Both the position numbers and the translations under genes were made by a program. The notes under the pieces were generated by a model. That model was not told the DNA's origin. It did no database searches and was given only the letters and a program-made list of their open reading frames with translations. Below, one piece after another: positions 37,058 to 44,456 of a stretch of DNA of 64,000 nt. The first letter of the stretch is position 1. Each line of letters opens with the position of its first letter. The DNA is from an uncultured Prevotella sp. (GTDB lineage Bacteria; Bacteroidota; Bacteroidia; Bacteroidales; Bacteroidaceae), in the NCBI GenBank assembly GCA_900553465.1, contig USDT01000009.1, positions 1 through 64,000 on the forward strand, given 5' to 3'.

Positions 37058-38461
37058 TTATTGATTGTTCTCCATGAATGCCTCAACGTCCTTCGGATGA
37101 TAAGGTATTCTCTTTTCTCCGATGAAACGGCAACCGTTTTCGGTTATGAGAATATCGTCTTCGATGCGTATTCCACCGAAGTCCTTGTATGTCTCGAGCA
37201 GGTCGAAGTTGATGAACTCCTTGCAGTGTCCTTTTGCCTTCCAGTCGTCGATGAGTGCGGGGATGAAGTATATTCCCGGTTCGTCGGTCACAACAAAGCC
37301 TTGCTGCAGGCGGCGTCCCATGCGCAGACAGTTTGTTCCGAACTGTTCGAGATTAGGACGAGTCTCTTCGTCAAAGCCTACGTTTATCTGGTCGAGATTC
37401 TCCATGTCGTGTACGTCCATGCCCATCATGTGGCCCAAGCCGTGCGGTAGGAACATGGCGTGTGCGCCTGCTGCTACGGCCTCGTCGGTGTCGCCCTTCA
37501 TCAGTCCGAGCTCTTTCAGTCTTTCGGTCATAAGGCGGCACACAGCCAGATGCACGTCAAAGTATTTCACTCCGGGCTTGGCTACTTCCAGTACATAGTC
37601 GTGGCATGCTTCCACAATGCTGTATATCTCCAGCTGACGCTGCGTGAACTTGCCGCTTACAGGCATTGTGCGTGTGTTGTCCGAGCAGTAGTTGTTTATT
37701 GTTTCTGCTCCGGCGTCACACAGAGCGAGTCGTCCTGCTTCCAGAATGCTCATCGACGGATTGCCGTGCATTATCTCGCCGTGCTGGCTGTAGATGGTAG
37801 GGAAACTCACCATGGCGCCGTATGAGTGGGCGATTCCGTCCACCTGTCCGCCTACGAACTTCTCAGTCACTCCCGGACGTGTCAGCTTCATGGCTGTTGT
37901 ATGCATCAGATAGCCTATTTCGGCTGCTCTCTCCAGTTCTTCAATCTCCTGCTGCTCCTTTACGGAACGCATGTTCACCACTGCTTTTATGAGCTCCATG
38001 CTTGCTGCTTCCTTCTGCTGTACAGGGTGAATGCCGAGCAGATCGAAAATCTGTATCTTTATGTCATGACGGTAGGGCGGCAGAAAGTGTATCTTGCGTT
38101 TCTGTCGCAGAGCCTCGTTGCATGCGCTCTTCAGTGCACGCATCGGTGCGGTGTTTTCCACGCCCACCTGTGCCGCGAGGTCATGCACGCTGTCCACGCT
38201 GCCGTACCAGACAATGTCTTCGATGTCGATGTCGTTACCGAAGATTGTCTCACGGTTGTTGTCTATGTCGATCACTCCTACGAGTCCGTCTCTGTTCAGA
38301 CCGAAATAATACAGGAACGATGAATCCTGTCTGAACGGATAGTAGCCGTTGCTTGGGTAGTTGCAGGGCGACTCGTTATTACCGAAAAGTATGATTATGC
38401 CGTCCTTTACAAGACTTCTGAGCTTGGCGCGACGGTTTACGTAGGTCTGTTTGTCAAACAT
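37058..38461 (-). CDS. pepP: Xaa-Pro aminopeptidase (aminopeptidase P, M24B)
   Basis: A 467-residue metallopeptidase. The N-terminal AMP_N domain covers residues about 1-140 ('YPSNGYYPFRQDSSFLYYFG'). The pita-bread catalytic domain has the five metal ligands of M24: Asp in 'ALCDAGAETINNY', Asp in 'CSDNTRTMPVSG', His in 'LPHGLGHMMGMDVHDM', Glu in 'VTDEPGIYFIPALID' and Glu in 'GGIRIEDDILITENG'. It removes N-terminal residues next to proline in the cytoplasm. There is no signal peptide. A minus-strand -7 element TAACTTTG lies at 38496-38489. Likely co-transcribed with the C1 peptidase gene. Confidence 0.95.
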   Translation of the reverse strand: MFDKQTYVNRRAKLRSLVKDGIIILFGNNESPCNYPSNGYYPFRQDSSFLYYFGLNRDGLVGVIDIDNNRETIFGNDIDIEDIVWYGSVDSVHDLAAQVGVENTAPMRALKSACNEALRQKRKIHFLPPYRHDIKIQIFDLLGIHPVQQKEAASMELIKAVVNMRSVKEQQEIEELERAAEIGYLMHTTAMKLTRPGVTEKFVGGQVDGIAHSYGAMVSFPTIYSQHGEIMHGNPSMSILEAGRLALCDAGAETINNYCSDNTRTMPVSGKFTQRQLEIYSIVEACHDYVLEVAKPGVKYFDVHLAVCRLMTERLKELGLMKGDTDEAVAAGAHAMFLPHGLGHMMGMDVHDMENLDQINVGFDEETRPNLEQFGTNCLRMGRRLQQGFVVTDEPGIYFIPALIDDWKAKGHCKEFINFDLLETYKDFGGIRIEDDILITENGCRFIGEKRIPYHPKDVEAFMENNQ

Positions 38462-38488
38462 ATATTAAATTATCATGTCAATTGTTTG

Positions 38489-38496
38489 CAAAGTTA
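38489..38496 (-). promoter_or_regulatory. -7 element of pepP
   Basis: CAAAGTTA on the plus strand reads TAACTTTG on the minus strand, 28 nt upstream of the pepP ATG. No -33 TTG at usual spacing. Confidence 0.5.
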
Positions 38497-38518
38497 CAAT
38501 TTTTATATTTAAAATGTG

Positions 38519-38526
38519 TAATTTTG
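38519..38526 (+). promoter_or_regulatory. -7 element of the patatin-like gene
   Basis: TAATTTTG, 29 nt upstream of the ATG at 38555. The divergent pepP element lies only about 20 bp away, so the two promoters overlap back to back. Confidence 0.55.
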
Positions 38527-38554
38527 CAGAGCGTTTTAAACAGTTTTTATACAA

Positions 38555-39400
38555 ATGGACAAAAATACGGGGCTTGTGCTTGAAGGTGGTGGTATGCGTG
38601 GTGTTTTCACCACGGGCGTACTCGATGCGTTCATGAAACACAATTTGTATTTTCCTTACATTGTGGCGGTGTCGGCCGGAGCATGCAACGGCATGTCCTA
38701 CGTAAGCCGTCAGCCTCGACGCGCCCGAATCTCAAATATCGATTATCTGGCACGCTACGACTACATCGGATTGCGCTATCTCTTCACCCAGGGCTGCATA
38801 TTCGACCAGAAACTGCTCTACGACAAGTTCCCGAACAGCTACATACCGTTCGACTTCGACACATTCTTCAACAGCGAGACCGAGTTCGAGATGGTCGCCA
38901 CCAACTGCCGCACGGGTCTTGCCGAATATCTGTCGGAGCGTCACGACCGTCAGCGTGCGCTCGATGCCGTGCGCGCCTCGAGCAGTCTGCCGTATGTGAG
39001 CAAGATTGTCTTTGTGGACGGCAAACCGATGCTTGACGGAGGAATAGCCGACAGCATTCCCGTAGAGCATGCCATGCAGAAGGGCTATAGTCACAATGTG
39101 GTGGTGCTGACACGTAACAAAGGCTACCGCAACGACGGCCATGACATAAAGATACCGCGCTTCATCTACCGCGACTATCCGCGTCTGCGTGTGGCTCTGA
39201 GCCATCGCATAGAGGTTTACAACCGCCAGCTCGACATGATAGACCGATTGGAGCAGGAGGGGCGCATCACCTGCATACGTCCGCTGAAGCCGATGGAAGT
39301 GGGCCGTATAGAGAAAGACACTAAGAAGCTGGAGGCTCTCTACGAAGAAGGCTTCGCACTTGGCGAAGCCTTCTGTAAACAATTTATGGATAAAAAATAA
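38555..39400 (+). CDS. Patatin-like phospholipase (YjjU-type)
   Basis: A 281-residue cytoplasmic protein of the patatin fold. The oxyanion loop 'LEGGGMRGVFTTGVLDAFM' and the dyad Asp in 'MLDGGIADSIPVEHAM' are clear. The nucleophile elbow is 'YIVAVSAGACNGMSY': the serine is kept, but the usual first Gly of Gly-x-Ser-x-Gly is Ala. The layout (GGGMRGVF, then about 30 residues to SAGA, C-terminal 'RIEKDTKKLEALYEEG') resembles E. coli YjjU. Lipid acyl hydrolase activity is a family inference. A perfect 11-bp hairpin (39347-39373) sits inside its final codons. It runs opposite to the flanking genes. Confidence 0.88.
   Translation: MDKNTGLVLEGGGMRGVFTTGVLDAFMKHNLYFPYIVAVSAGACNGMSYVSRQPRRARISNIDYLARYDYIGLRYLFTQGCIFDQKLLYDKFPNSYIPFDFDTFFNSETEFEMVATNCRTGLAEYLSERHDRQRALDAVRASSSLPYVSKIVFVDGKPMLDGGIADSIPVEHAMQKGYSHNVVVLTRNKGYRNDGHDIKIPRFIYRDYPRLRVALSHRIEVYNRQLDMIDRLEQEGRITCIRPLKPMEVGRIEKDTKKLEALYEEGFALGEAFCKQFMDKK
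39347..39373 (+). terminator. Perfect hairpin inside the 3' end of the patatin-like gene
   Basis: GAAGGCTTCGC (39347-39357) pairs perfectly with GCGAAGCCTTC (39363-39373), 5-nt loop. It encodes the end 'EEGFALGEAFC' of the protein. No T-run follows, so termination would be inefficient; it may protect the 3' end. Confidence 0.4.
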
Positions 39401-39446
39401 ACCTAGGCCTTTGTCACATGTCTGTTACAAGGCCTTTCTCCGAATG

Positions 39447-39962
39447 TCATTCCTCGGTCTCTTTATATTTCGGCGATTCGCCATATTTATTGGTTTCTGC
39501 TTTGCTGTCGAGCAGACAGAATATTATGACGATGATATTTAAAATTGTGTTGATTGCCGTTATGCCTATGGTTGCCGGTGCACTGGCAAACTCCATTATT
39601 TCTTCCGGGTTTATGTTTACGCTCATCAGTATGTCGCTGTTTGCCATAACGTATATTGAACTGATGATGCTCACAATCCAGCTTACGCCGACCCACCATC
39701 CGCTCCGGCCTGTATCGTGCAGGCGTCGCACCGTTGCACCGAAGACGAGAAACTGAAGTATGATGCCTATTATGGTCAATGCTGTCTGCGGCAGAATCAT
39801 ACCCAATATTAAATTAATGATCAACACGCATATGTAGTATGCCAGTATTGTCCACCAGAACTCCGAACGGCGTGTGCGGCCTTTGAAGTCGGTAAGTCGG
39901 TTGAGCGATGATTTCACGGCATCGCCGAATCCTACGGAAGGGGTTGCTTCGATTTGTTTCAT
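39447..39962 (-). CDS. DUF805 membrane protein
   Basis: A 171-residue inner-membrane protein of the DUF805 family, recognised by 'LTDFKGRTRRSEFWWTILAYY' near residue 30 and 'VRRLHDTGRSGWWVGVSWI' at about residue 90. About four transmembrane helices are predicted, and the tail is charged ('DSKAETNKYGESPKYKETEE'). Function of the family is unknown. The next gene upstream (40047-40616) is a paralogue with the same motif order, 84 nt away, so this is a tandem pair. Confidence 0.88.
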   Translation of the reverse strand: MKQIEATPSVGFGDAVKSSLNRLTDFKGRTRRSEFWWTILAYYICVLIINLILGMILPQTALTIIGIILQFLVFGATVRRLHDTGRSGWWVGVSWIVSIISSIYVMANSDILMSVNINPEEIMEFASAPATIGITAINTILNIIVIIFCLLDSKAETNKYGESPKYKETEE

Positions 39963-40046
39963 TATCTTTTTGTTTTTTCTGGTTTATATATGTAACCGTC
40001 TGGCAGATGTCCGCCAAGCGGTTTTGTGCACTTTTTGTCTGTCTTG

Positions 40047-40616
40047 TTACATTGTGTCGTATCTTCTGTCTGGCATGTCCGCATTTGTGTCCATATCGAC
40101 ATATTTCGGTGACGGGCCATATTTGTTTGCTTCCTTCTGGCTGTCCTGGCAGAGGAACACCAAAAGGATGATGTTATAAACAATTCCCACAAGCAGACCG
40201 AAGAGGATGTATGACATTGTTGCTCCGGTGAATAGCTTCTCCATGATTTCAGTATCAGACATGGATGAAAATTCGGACATGCCTGCGCTTATGCCGATAG
40301 CACCTATTATCAGGATGACTAAATAGACAGAGAATACCAGGCTCCCTATTATGCTCACGCCATACCACCATCCGCTTCGTCCCGTGTCATGCAGTCGGCG
40401 GAATGTTATCGGTATGATGGCCAGTCCGAACAATAGTGTTACGATGTTGCCGATGATTGGCACGAACGAGAATATTATGGATGTCACGAAGTAGGCGAGA
40501 TAGGTCCACCAGAATTCGGAGCGGCGCGAACGGCCTTGAAATTGTGCTATCTTGTTCCAGAAGGCTTTTAGTGCTTCTGTGAATTCCAACTGTGGAAGTA
40601 CTGTCAATTCTCTCAT
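40047..40616 (-). CDS. DUF805 membrane protein (paralogue)
   Basis: A 189-residue relative of the neighbour at 39447, sharing 'IAQFQGRSRRSEFWWTYLAYF', 'FRRLHDTGRSGWWYGVSIIG' and the tail 'SQKEANKYGPSPKYVD'. It has one extra stretch in the third loop ('GMSEFSSMSDTEIMEKLFTG'). Four membrane helices are likely. The pair has probably arisen by tandem duplication and diverged; no function can be given. Confidence 0.88.
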   Translation of the reverse strand: MRELTVLPQLEFTEALKAFWNKIAQFQGRSRRSEFWWTYLAYFVTSIIFSFVPIIGNIVTLLFGLAIIPITFRRLHDTGRSGWWYGVSIIGSLVFSVYLVILIIGAIGISAGMSEFSSMSDTEIMEKLFTGATMSYILFGLLVGIVYNIILLVFLCQDSQKEANKYGPSPKYVDMDTNADMPDRRYDTM

Positions 40617-40740
40617 AATTAATTTAGGTTTTAATTTTGGCTCCCAACTTTTGTTTATGTCGTCTGCGCCGGAGTGGGGACCGTGTCTCCGGCGGCAGGC
40701 ATGAAATCGTGTGTTACGTGCGTGTCGGTCGCGTCGCCGT

Positions 40741-41856
40741 TCATTTCAGGCGTACCGGCTTGCCGGTGCGTGCGCTCTTCACGGCGGCACTCAGAATCTC
40801 AACCACCGTCAGATTGTTCTCCATCGATGCGAGGTCGGTGGGATGCACCGTTATCTCTCCGCGCACGGCAGCCTTCAGATAGCGGAACGAATCGTCGTAT
40901 GGAGCGTTCGGTTTTGTCGGTCTGACGTCTGTCTCTTTGCCGTCCCTGTAGAGCGACATGCGCGAAGGAGTGCTTTGATAGATGTATCCCTTCGAGCCGT
41001 ATATGTACATATCCTTGCGGTTCATCGGCCAGTTCCACGACGGCATGAGCTGCACTGTCACATCGGGATACTGCAGTATTATGGTGGCGTCGTCGTCCAC
41101 CTTCGGATATTTCTCGGGTTTCTGATGGTTTGTCACGGCATAGACACTCAGCGGTTTGCGGCCGTCGAACAGCCATGTGGCGATGTTCGCGCCGTAGCAT
41201 CCGAAGTCGGTTATAGCTCCGCCGCCGTTCATCACCGGGTCGGTCAGCCATGTGGTGAAGTCCTTGCCGCATCCTATCTCTATCGGTCCCTGGTGTCCGT
41301 CGTACACAAGTATGCGCGTTATGTCGCCTATCTGTCCTTCCTTCACCATTCTGTAAGCCTCGTGATTGGAGCTGTACCAGCTCGTCTCATAGTTTGTGAG
41401 CAGCAGAATGCCGTGCTCACGTGCCAGCTTTGCCATGCGGCGGGCGTGTTTTGTGTCCACTGCCAGCGGCTTTTCCACCATCACATGTATGCCCCGCGGC
41501 GCACATTCCTCCACCACTTCCATATGGTCGTATATCGCACCGTAGGCCACCACAGCCTCCGGATGTATGCTGTCGAGCATCTCTCCCAGATCGGCAAATG
41601 CCGGTATCCTGCTGTTGTGGGCGATGAGTCCGTTATGCCGGCGCATGCGGTCGTCTTTCTCATAGACGCCCACCACTTCGAAGTCGCCCCTGTCCATGCG
41701 CGACACAATGTCGTTCAGATGGCCGTGGGCAACTCCCGCCACGGCCACGCGCAACGGCTTGTCGTTGTCGCCGCCGATGGCTGCCGCCGTCAGACAGTAT
41801 GCCATCAGCGTTATGAAGACACACAGTGTTTTATGGATAAGGTTGAAGGCTTTCAT
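40741..41856 (-). CDS. Exported Gfo/Idh/MocA-family oxidoreductase
   Basis: A 371-residue NAD(P)-dependent oxidoreductase fold. An N-terminal signal peptide (about 27 residues, ending 'CLTAAA') precedes the Rossmann domain 'PLRVAVAGVAHGHLNDIV'. The family hallmark 'HVMVEKPLAVD' is present with the catalytic-type Lys, and 'GGGAITDFGCYGANIATWLF' contains the second conserved block with the usual Asp-x-Gly-x-x-(G/H). An exported member probably acts on sugars or their derivatives in the periplasm with a tightly bound cofactor, as seen in other Bacteroidota. Substrate not readable. It lies downstream of trmD (67 nt gap) and upstream of the DUF805 pair. Confidence 0.9.
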   Translation of the reverse strand: MKAFNLIHKTLCVFITLMAYCLTAAAIGGDNDKPLRVAVAGVAHGHLNDIVSRMDRGDFEVVGVYEKDDRMRRHNGLIAHNSRIPAFADLGEMLDSIHPEAVVAYGAIYDHMEVVEECAPRGIHVMVEKPLAVDTKHARRMAKLAREHGILLLTNYETSWYSSNHEAYRMVKEGQIGDITRILVYDGHQGPIEIGCGKDFTTWLTDPVMNGGGAITDFGCYGANIATWLFDGRKPLSVYAVTNHQKPEKYPKVDDDATIILQYPDVTVQLMPSWNWPMNRKDMYIYGSKGYIYQSTPSRMSLYRDGKETDVRPTKPNAPYDDSFRYLKAAVRGEITVHPTDLASMENNLTVVEILSAAVKSARTGKPVRLK

Positions 41857-41923
41857 ATCATAATTGCAGGTTGTTCCGGTTCTTAGTCGCGTGTGCTTGT
41901 CGTGTATCGTCTTACGGCCTAGG

Positions 41924-42601
41924 TCATTTCTCCAGGAGGTCGGGCCTCAGGCGGCGTGTGCGCTCCATGGCCTGTTCCATTTCCCACTCCTTTATCTTGG
42001 CTTCGTTGCCGCTGAGCAGTATGTCCGGCACCTTCCATCCCTTATAGTCGGCAGGGCGGGTGTATATGGGGGCCGACAGCATGTCGTCCTGGAAACAGTC
42101 GCTCAGGGCACTCTGCTCGTCGCCTATCACTCCCGGCACCACTCTCACTATGGCGTCGGCCATCACTGCCGCAGCCAGTTCGCCTCCGGTGAGCACATAG
42201 TCGCCGATGCTTATCTCGCGTGTGATGAGATGGTCGCGCACACGCTGGTCAATGCCTTTGTAGTGGCCGCACAGTATTATCATGTTCTCCTTCATCGACA
42301 GGTCGTTGGCCACGTGCTGGTTGAACTGCTCGCCGTCGGGCGAAGTGAATATCACCTCGTCGTAGTCGCGTTCGGCCTTCAGTGCCGATATGCAGCGGTC
42401 TATCGGCTCGCACTGCATCACCATTCCGGCAAATCCTCCGTACGGGTAGTCGTCCACGCGACGCCATTTGTCCTTGGTGTAGTCGCGCAGGTTGTGCAGA
42501 TGTATCTCTGCCAGTCCTTTTTTCTGTGCCCTTGCGAGTATCGACTCGTTGACAAAGCCTTCGAGCATCTCGGGCAAAACAGTGATAATGTCTATTCTCA
42601 T
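41924..42601 (-). CDS. trmD: tRNA (guanine37-N1)-methyltransferase
   Basis: Start set at ATG 42601 ('[20 protein letters not shown]'), which is where TrmD proteins begin; the longer open frame adds 28 unrelated residues. The 225-residue protein has the trefoil-knot SAM site '[16 protein letters not shown]' and '[20 protein letters not shown]', and '[15 protein letters not shown]' near residue 60. It methylates G37 of tRNAs reading CNN codons and prevents +1 frameshifts. A TAAATTTG -7-like element on the minus strand lies only 6-14 nt upstream of the ATG (42615-42608), so the mRNA could be nearly leaderless. Confidence 0.95.
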   Translation of the reverse strand: MRIDIITVLPEMLEGFVNESILARAQKKGLAEIHLHNLRDYTKDKWRRVDDYPYGGFAGMVMQCEPIDRCISALKAERDYDEVIFTSPDGEQFNQHVANDLSMKENMIILCGHYKGIDQRVRDHLITREISIGDYVLTGGELAAAVMADAIVRVVPGVIGDEQSALSDCFQDDMLSAPIYTRPADYKGWKVPDILLSGNEAKIKEWEMEQAMERTRRLRPDLLEK

Positions 42602-43205
42602 ATTTTGCAAATTTATTGAAAAATATCGTAAGTTATAGATATGAATGGTTAAAGAAAGTAAAAAGGAACGGTCCGCAGAGGTCACTGTATCCGTGTATGG
42701 GGCGGGTTGTCGGGACAGGCGGGCGAAGGTCTTTATGCGTGTGACGACAACTAAAAACCGGCGAATGTTAAATCATACGTCTCTGTGGCTGCGATATTTG
42801 CGTGCAACACCCGTGTCGGTCGCAAATACGCGATTCTCAGACACTTTACGGAAGTTGCTGTACGACAGCAGGTTACGTCGATTGATGTCTTACGTGACTT
42901 TTTACAGTCGTGCGAAACAGGCTTTATTGAGGCGTGATATTGGCTTTATCGTGGTGTGATATGGGCATTATCATGGTGTGATATGGTGCATATCAGGCCC
43001 TGATATGGGCTGTATCATGTGCTGAAAAGGTGCTTGTTGCGTGACGTTTGAGAAAAATACGGATTGCCGGACAGTCTCCGTCATTCCGAAACAGGCACTT
43101 CTGCATCACTCCTTAATCTGTAGCGCATCTTGAGGTTGAACTTTTTTCGGGTCCGGAATTAACATAAAAGTGTTAAATCTTTCTCCGTCGTCCGTGGCCG
43201 ATGAA
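42602..43205. repeat. Intergenic region with reversed palindrome block and array III
   Basis: This 604-base gap upstream of trmD has no gene. TATTTGCG (42795-42802) and CGCAAATA (42821-42828) are perfect inverted arms like those of the composite elements at 57.2 and 62.6 kb, but here the block precedes the array, about 80 bp away, as expected for a copy in reverse orientation. The poly-T upstream block was not recognised. Stretches 42620-42780 and 43045-43205 show nothing I can name. Confidence 0.6.
42913..43039. repeat. 22-bp-period dyad array III (6 units)
   Basis: Cores start at 42913, 42935, 42957, 42979, 43001 and 43023. TGATATGGTGCATATCA at 42979 is a perfect 7+3+7 dyad. Others, such as TGATATGGGCATTATCA and TGATATTGGCTTTATCG, deviate at few positions. 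This is the most regular array in the window. Confidence 0.9.
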
Positions 43206-43961
43206 CTATGTAGGCTGATCTCCCTTGTTGTTCACTCCGTAGCCGAAGAGTGCGAAGTCGCCTTTGAGAGGGTCGTCCGGGAACACCTCCAGCATGGCTT
43301 GCGACAGTCGGCGTGCCGCACTCATCGACGCAGTGCGGCTCGTGAGCAGTCCCAATCGCTGCGACTGCTGCACCACGTGTGTGTCGAGCGGCATGATGAG
43401 AGTGCGCTTGTCGATGAATCGTGTCCACAGTCCCAGATCGACGGGCGAACCGTCGCGCACCATCCAGCGCATGAACATACACACGCGTTTGCATGCCGAC
43501 TTGGTGTCGCGCGGTATCACCGTGCTTGTATTACGCTCGGCGAAGTAGGCACACAGGGCGCCCACGGCTCCGTAACCGTCGGTGGCATTGGCGCGGACAA
43601 ACTGCCCCAGACTGCCGTGCTCGGTCAGCATGGCGCGCAGAGTCTGTAGCAACAGGTGCATGTCGTGCTGCGTATACAGGCGATAGTAGCATCGGTCTTC
43701 GTCGGGTATGTCGTCGGCAAAGCTGCCGCTGCGCACCCATTCGTCCATTCTTCCGCCGGAGCGGTCGAGCATGTATTGTATTTTGGGGAAGAACTGCTTG
43801 CGTGATCCGTAGCTCAGACACGACGCCGCGAAGGCCATCACCTCCATGTCTGCCGCGCCCTCCACCTTGTGCATGAACAGGCTCGGGTCGTCTTTCAGAA
43901 AGTCGGCCGTCTCATACTTTTCCGCAAGAAGTCTTATGTAGTCTGCTGTCTTTTTATCCAT
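43206..43961 (-). CDS. TIGR02757 (DUF2400) family protein
   Basis: A 251-residue protein recognised from 'FAASCLSYGSRKQFFPKIQYM', 'CKRVCMFMRWMVRDGSPVDLGLW' and 'LIMPLDTHVVQQSQRLGLLT', which form the family's core and recall the helix-hairpin-helix glycosylase fold ('WMVR...DLGLW...PLDTH...A'). Members are common in Bacteroidota and some proteobacteria; no function has been settled. The N-terminus 'MDKKTADYIRLLAEKYETAD' fits the usual start. The promoter region carries a candidate small RNA or leader (44018-44110) on the same strand, 57 nt upstream. Confidence 0.88.
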   Translation of the reverse strand: MDKKTADYIRLLAEKYETADFLKDDPSLFMHKVEGAADMEVMAFAASCLSYGSRKQFFPKIQYMLDRSGGRMDEWVRSGSFADDIPDEDRCYYRLYTQHDMHLLLQTLRAMLTEHGSLGQFVRANATDGYGAVGALCAYFAERNTSTVIPRDTKSACKRVCMFMRWMVRDGSPVDLGLWTRFIDKRTLIMPLDTHVVQQSQRLGLLTSRTASMSAARRLSQAMLEVFPDDPLKGDFALFGYGVNNKGDQPT

Positions 43962-44017
43962 CGTTTTTTGTATTTGATTATATAGCCGTGCGGTGGGGTC
44001 TGTTCGCCTTCAGACAT

Positions 44018-44110
44018 AAAAAAAAGCGACAACCTTCACAGGCGACCGCTTCAAATCTTCAATAGGTATTAGTCTCTTCCAGTAAGGTAAAAAGATTGTT
44101 TTCAGGATAA
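44018..44110 (-). ncRNA. Candidate small RNA or attenuated leader
   Basis: A minus-strand promoter (TTTG 44147-44144, 19-bp spacer, TATCTTTG 44124-44117) predicts a start near 44110. About 60 nt downstream an 11-bp stem (44050-44040 with 44035-44025, a GUGA tetraloop, one mismatch) is followed by eight T (44025-44018), a strong intrinsic terminator. The pairs rely on G-U wobbles that work only on the minus strand, so RNA structure is selected there. A second pairing (CAATCTT near the 5' end with AAGATTTG) is possible. It could be a free RNA of about 92 nt or a leader that attenuates the TIGR02757 gene. Not matched to a named family. Confidence 0.6.
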
Positions 44111-44116
44111 CGTTTA

Positions 44117-44147
44117 CAAAGATATGACATTTTTTATGTCTGCCAAA
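44117..44147 (-). promoter_or_regulatory. Promoter of the candidate small RNA
   Basis: TTTG-N19-TATCTTTG on the minus strand, matching both Bacteroidota promoter boxes at good spacing. Confidence 0.7.
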
Positions 44148-44354
44148 ATTTTTTATACCTTTTTTCCGAAAAAATCCACCGTGTGCGCGCACAGTGTGCT
44201 TTTTGATAGCATTAAACATAAAAATTCATAATAAAACCGTATAAAAATGGTTATTTATTAAATATCTGTGCCTTTTTGATGTTTTAATTGTCACTTTGTT
44301 GTTGCTGTGTGAAATATTTTCGGGAATGTGGCGCGCAAAGTGGATTTATTTTGT

Positions 44355-44362
44355 TATATTTG
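44355..44362 (+). promoter_or_regulatory. -7 element upstream of rmuC
   Basis: TATATTTG, about 95 nt before the rmuC ATG. No clear -33 element. Confidence 0.5.
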
Positions 44363-44456
44363 CGCTTCCCCGTGTTTTTCCTTGTATGATGCCTGCCGGC
44401 ATGTTGTTTGTGTACTACGGACGGAAAATGCGGAGATGTTTTAAATGTAATTGAAT

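Noticed and set aside
40741..41856. Glycoside hydrolase family 109 assignment for the oxidoreductase
   Set aside because: Fold motifs are shared with all Gfo/Idh/MocA proteins; no feature specific to GH109 could be confirmed by eye.
42913..43039. CRISPR array
   Set aside because: The period is 22 bp, units are degenerate, there are no unique spacers of 28-40 bp and no cas genes nearby.
44010..44219. 69-residue minus-strand reading frame over the candidate small RNA
   Set aside because: It begins upstream of the predicted promoter and runs through the terminator; no protein features.
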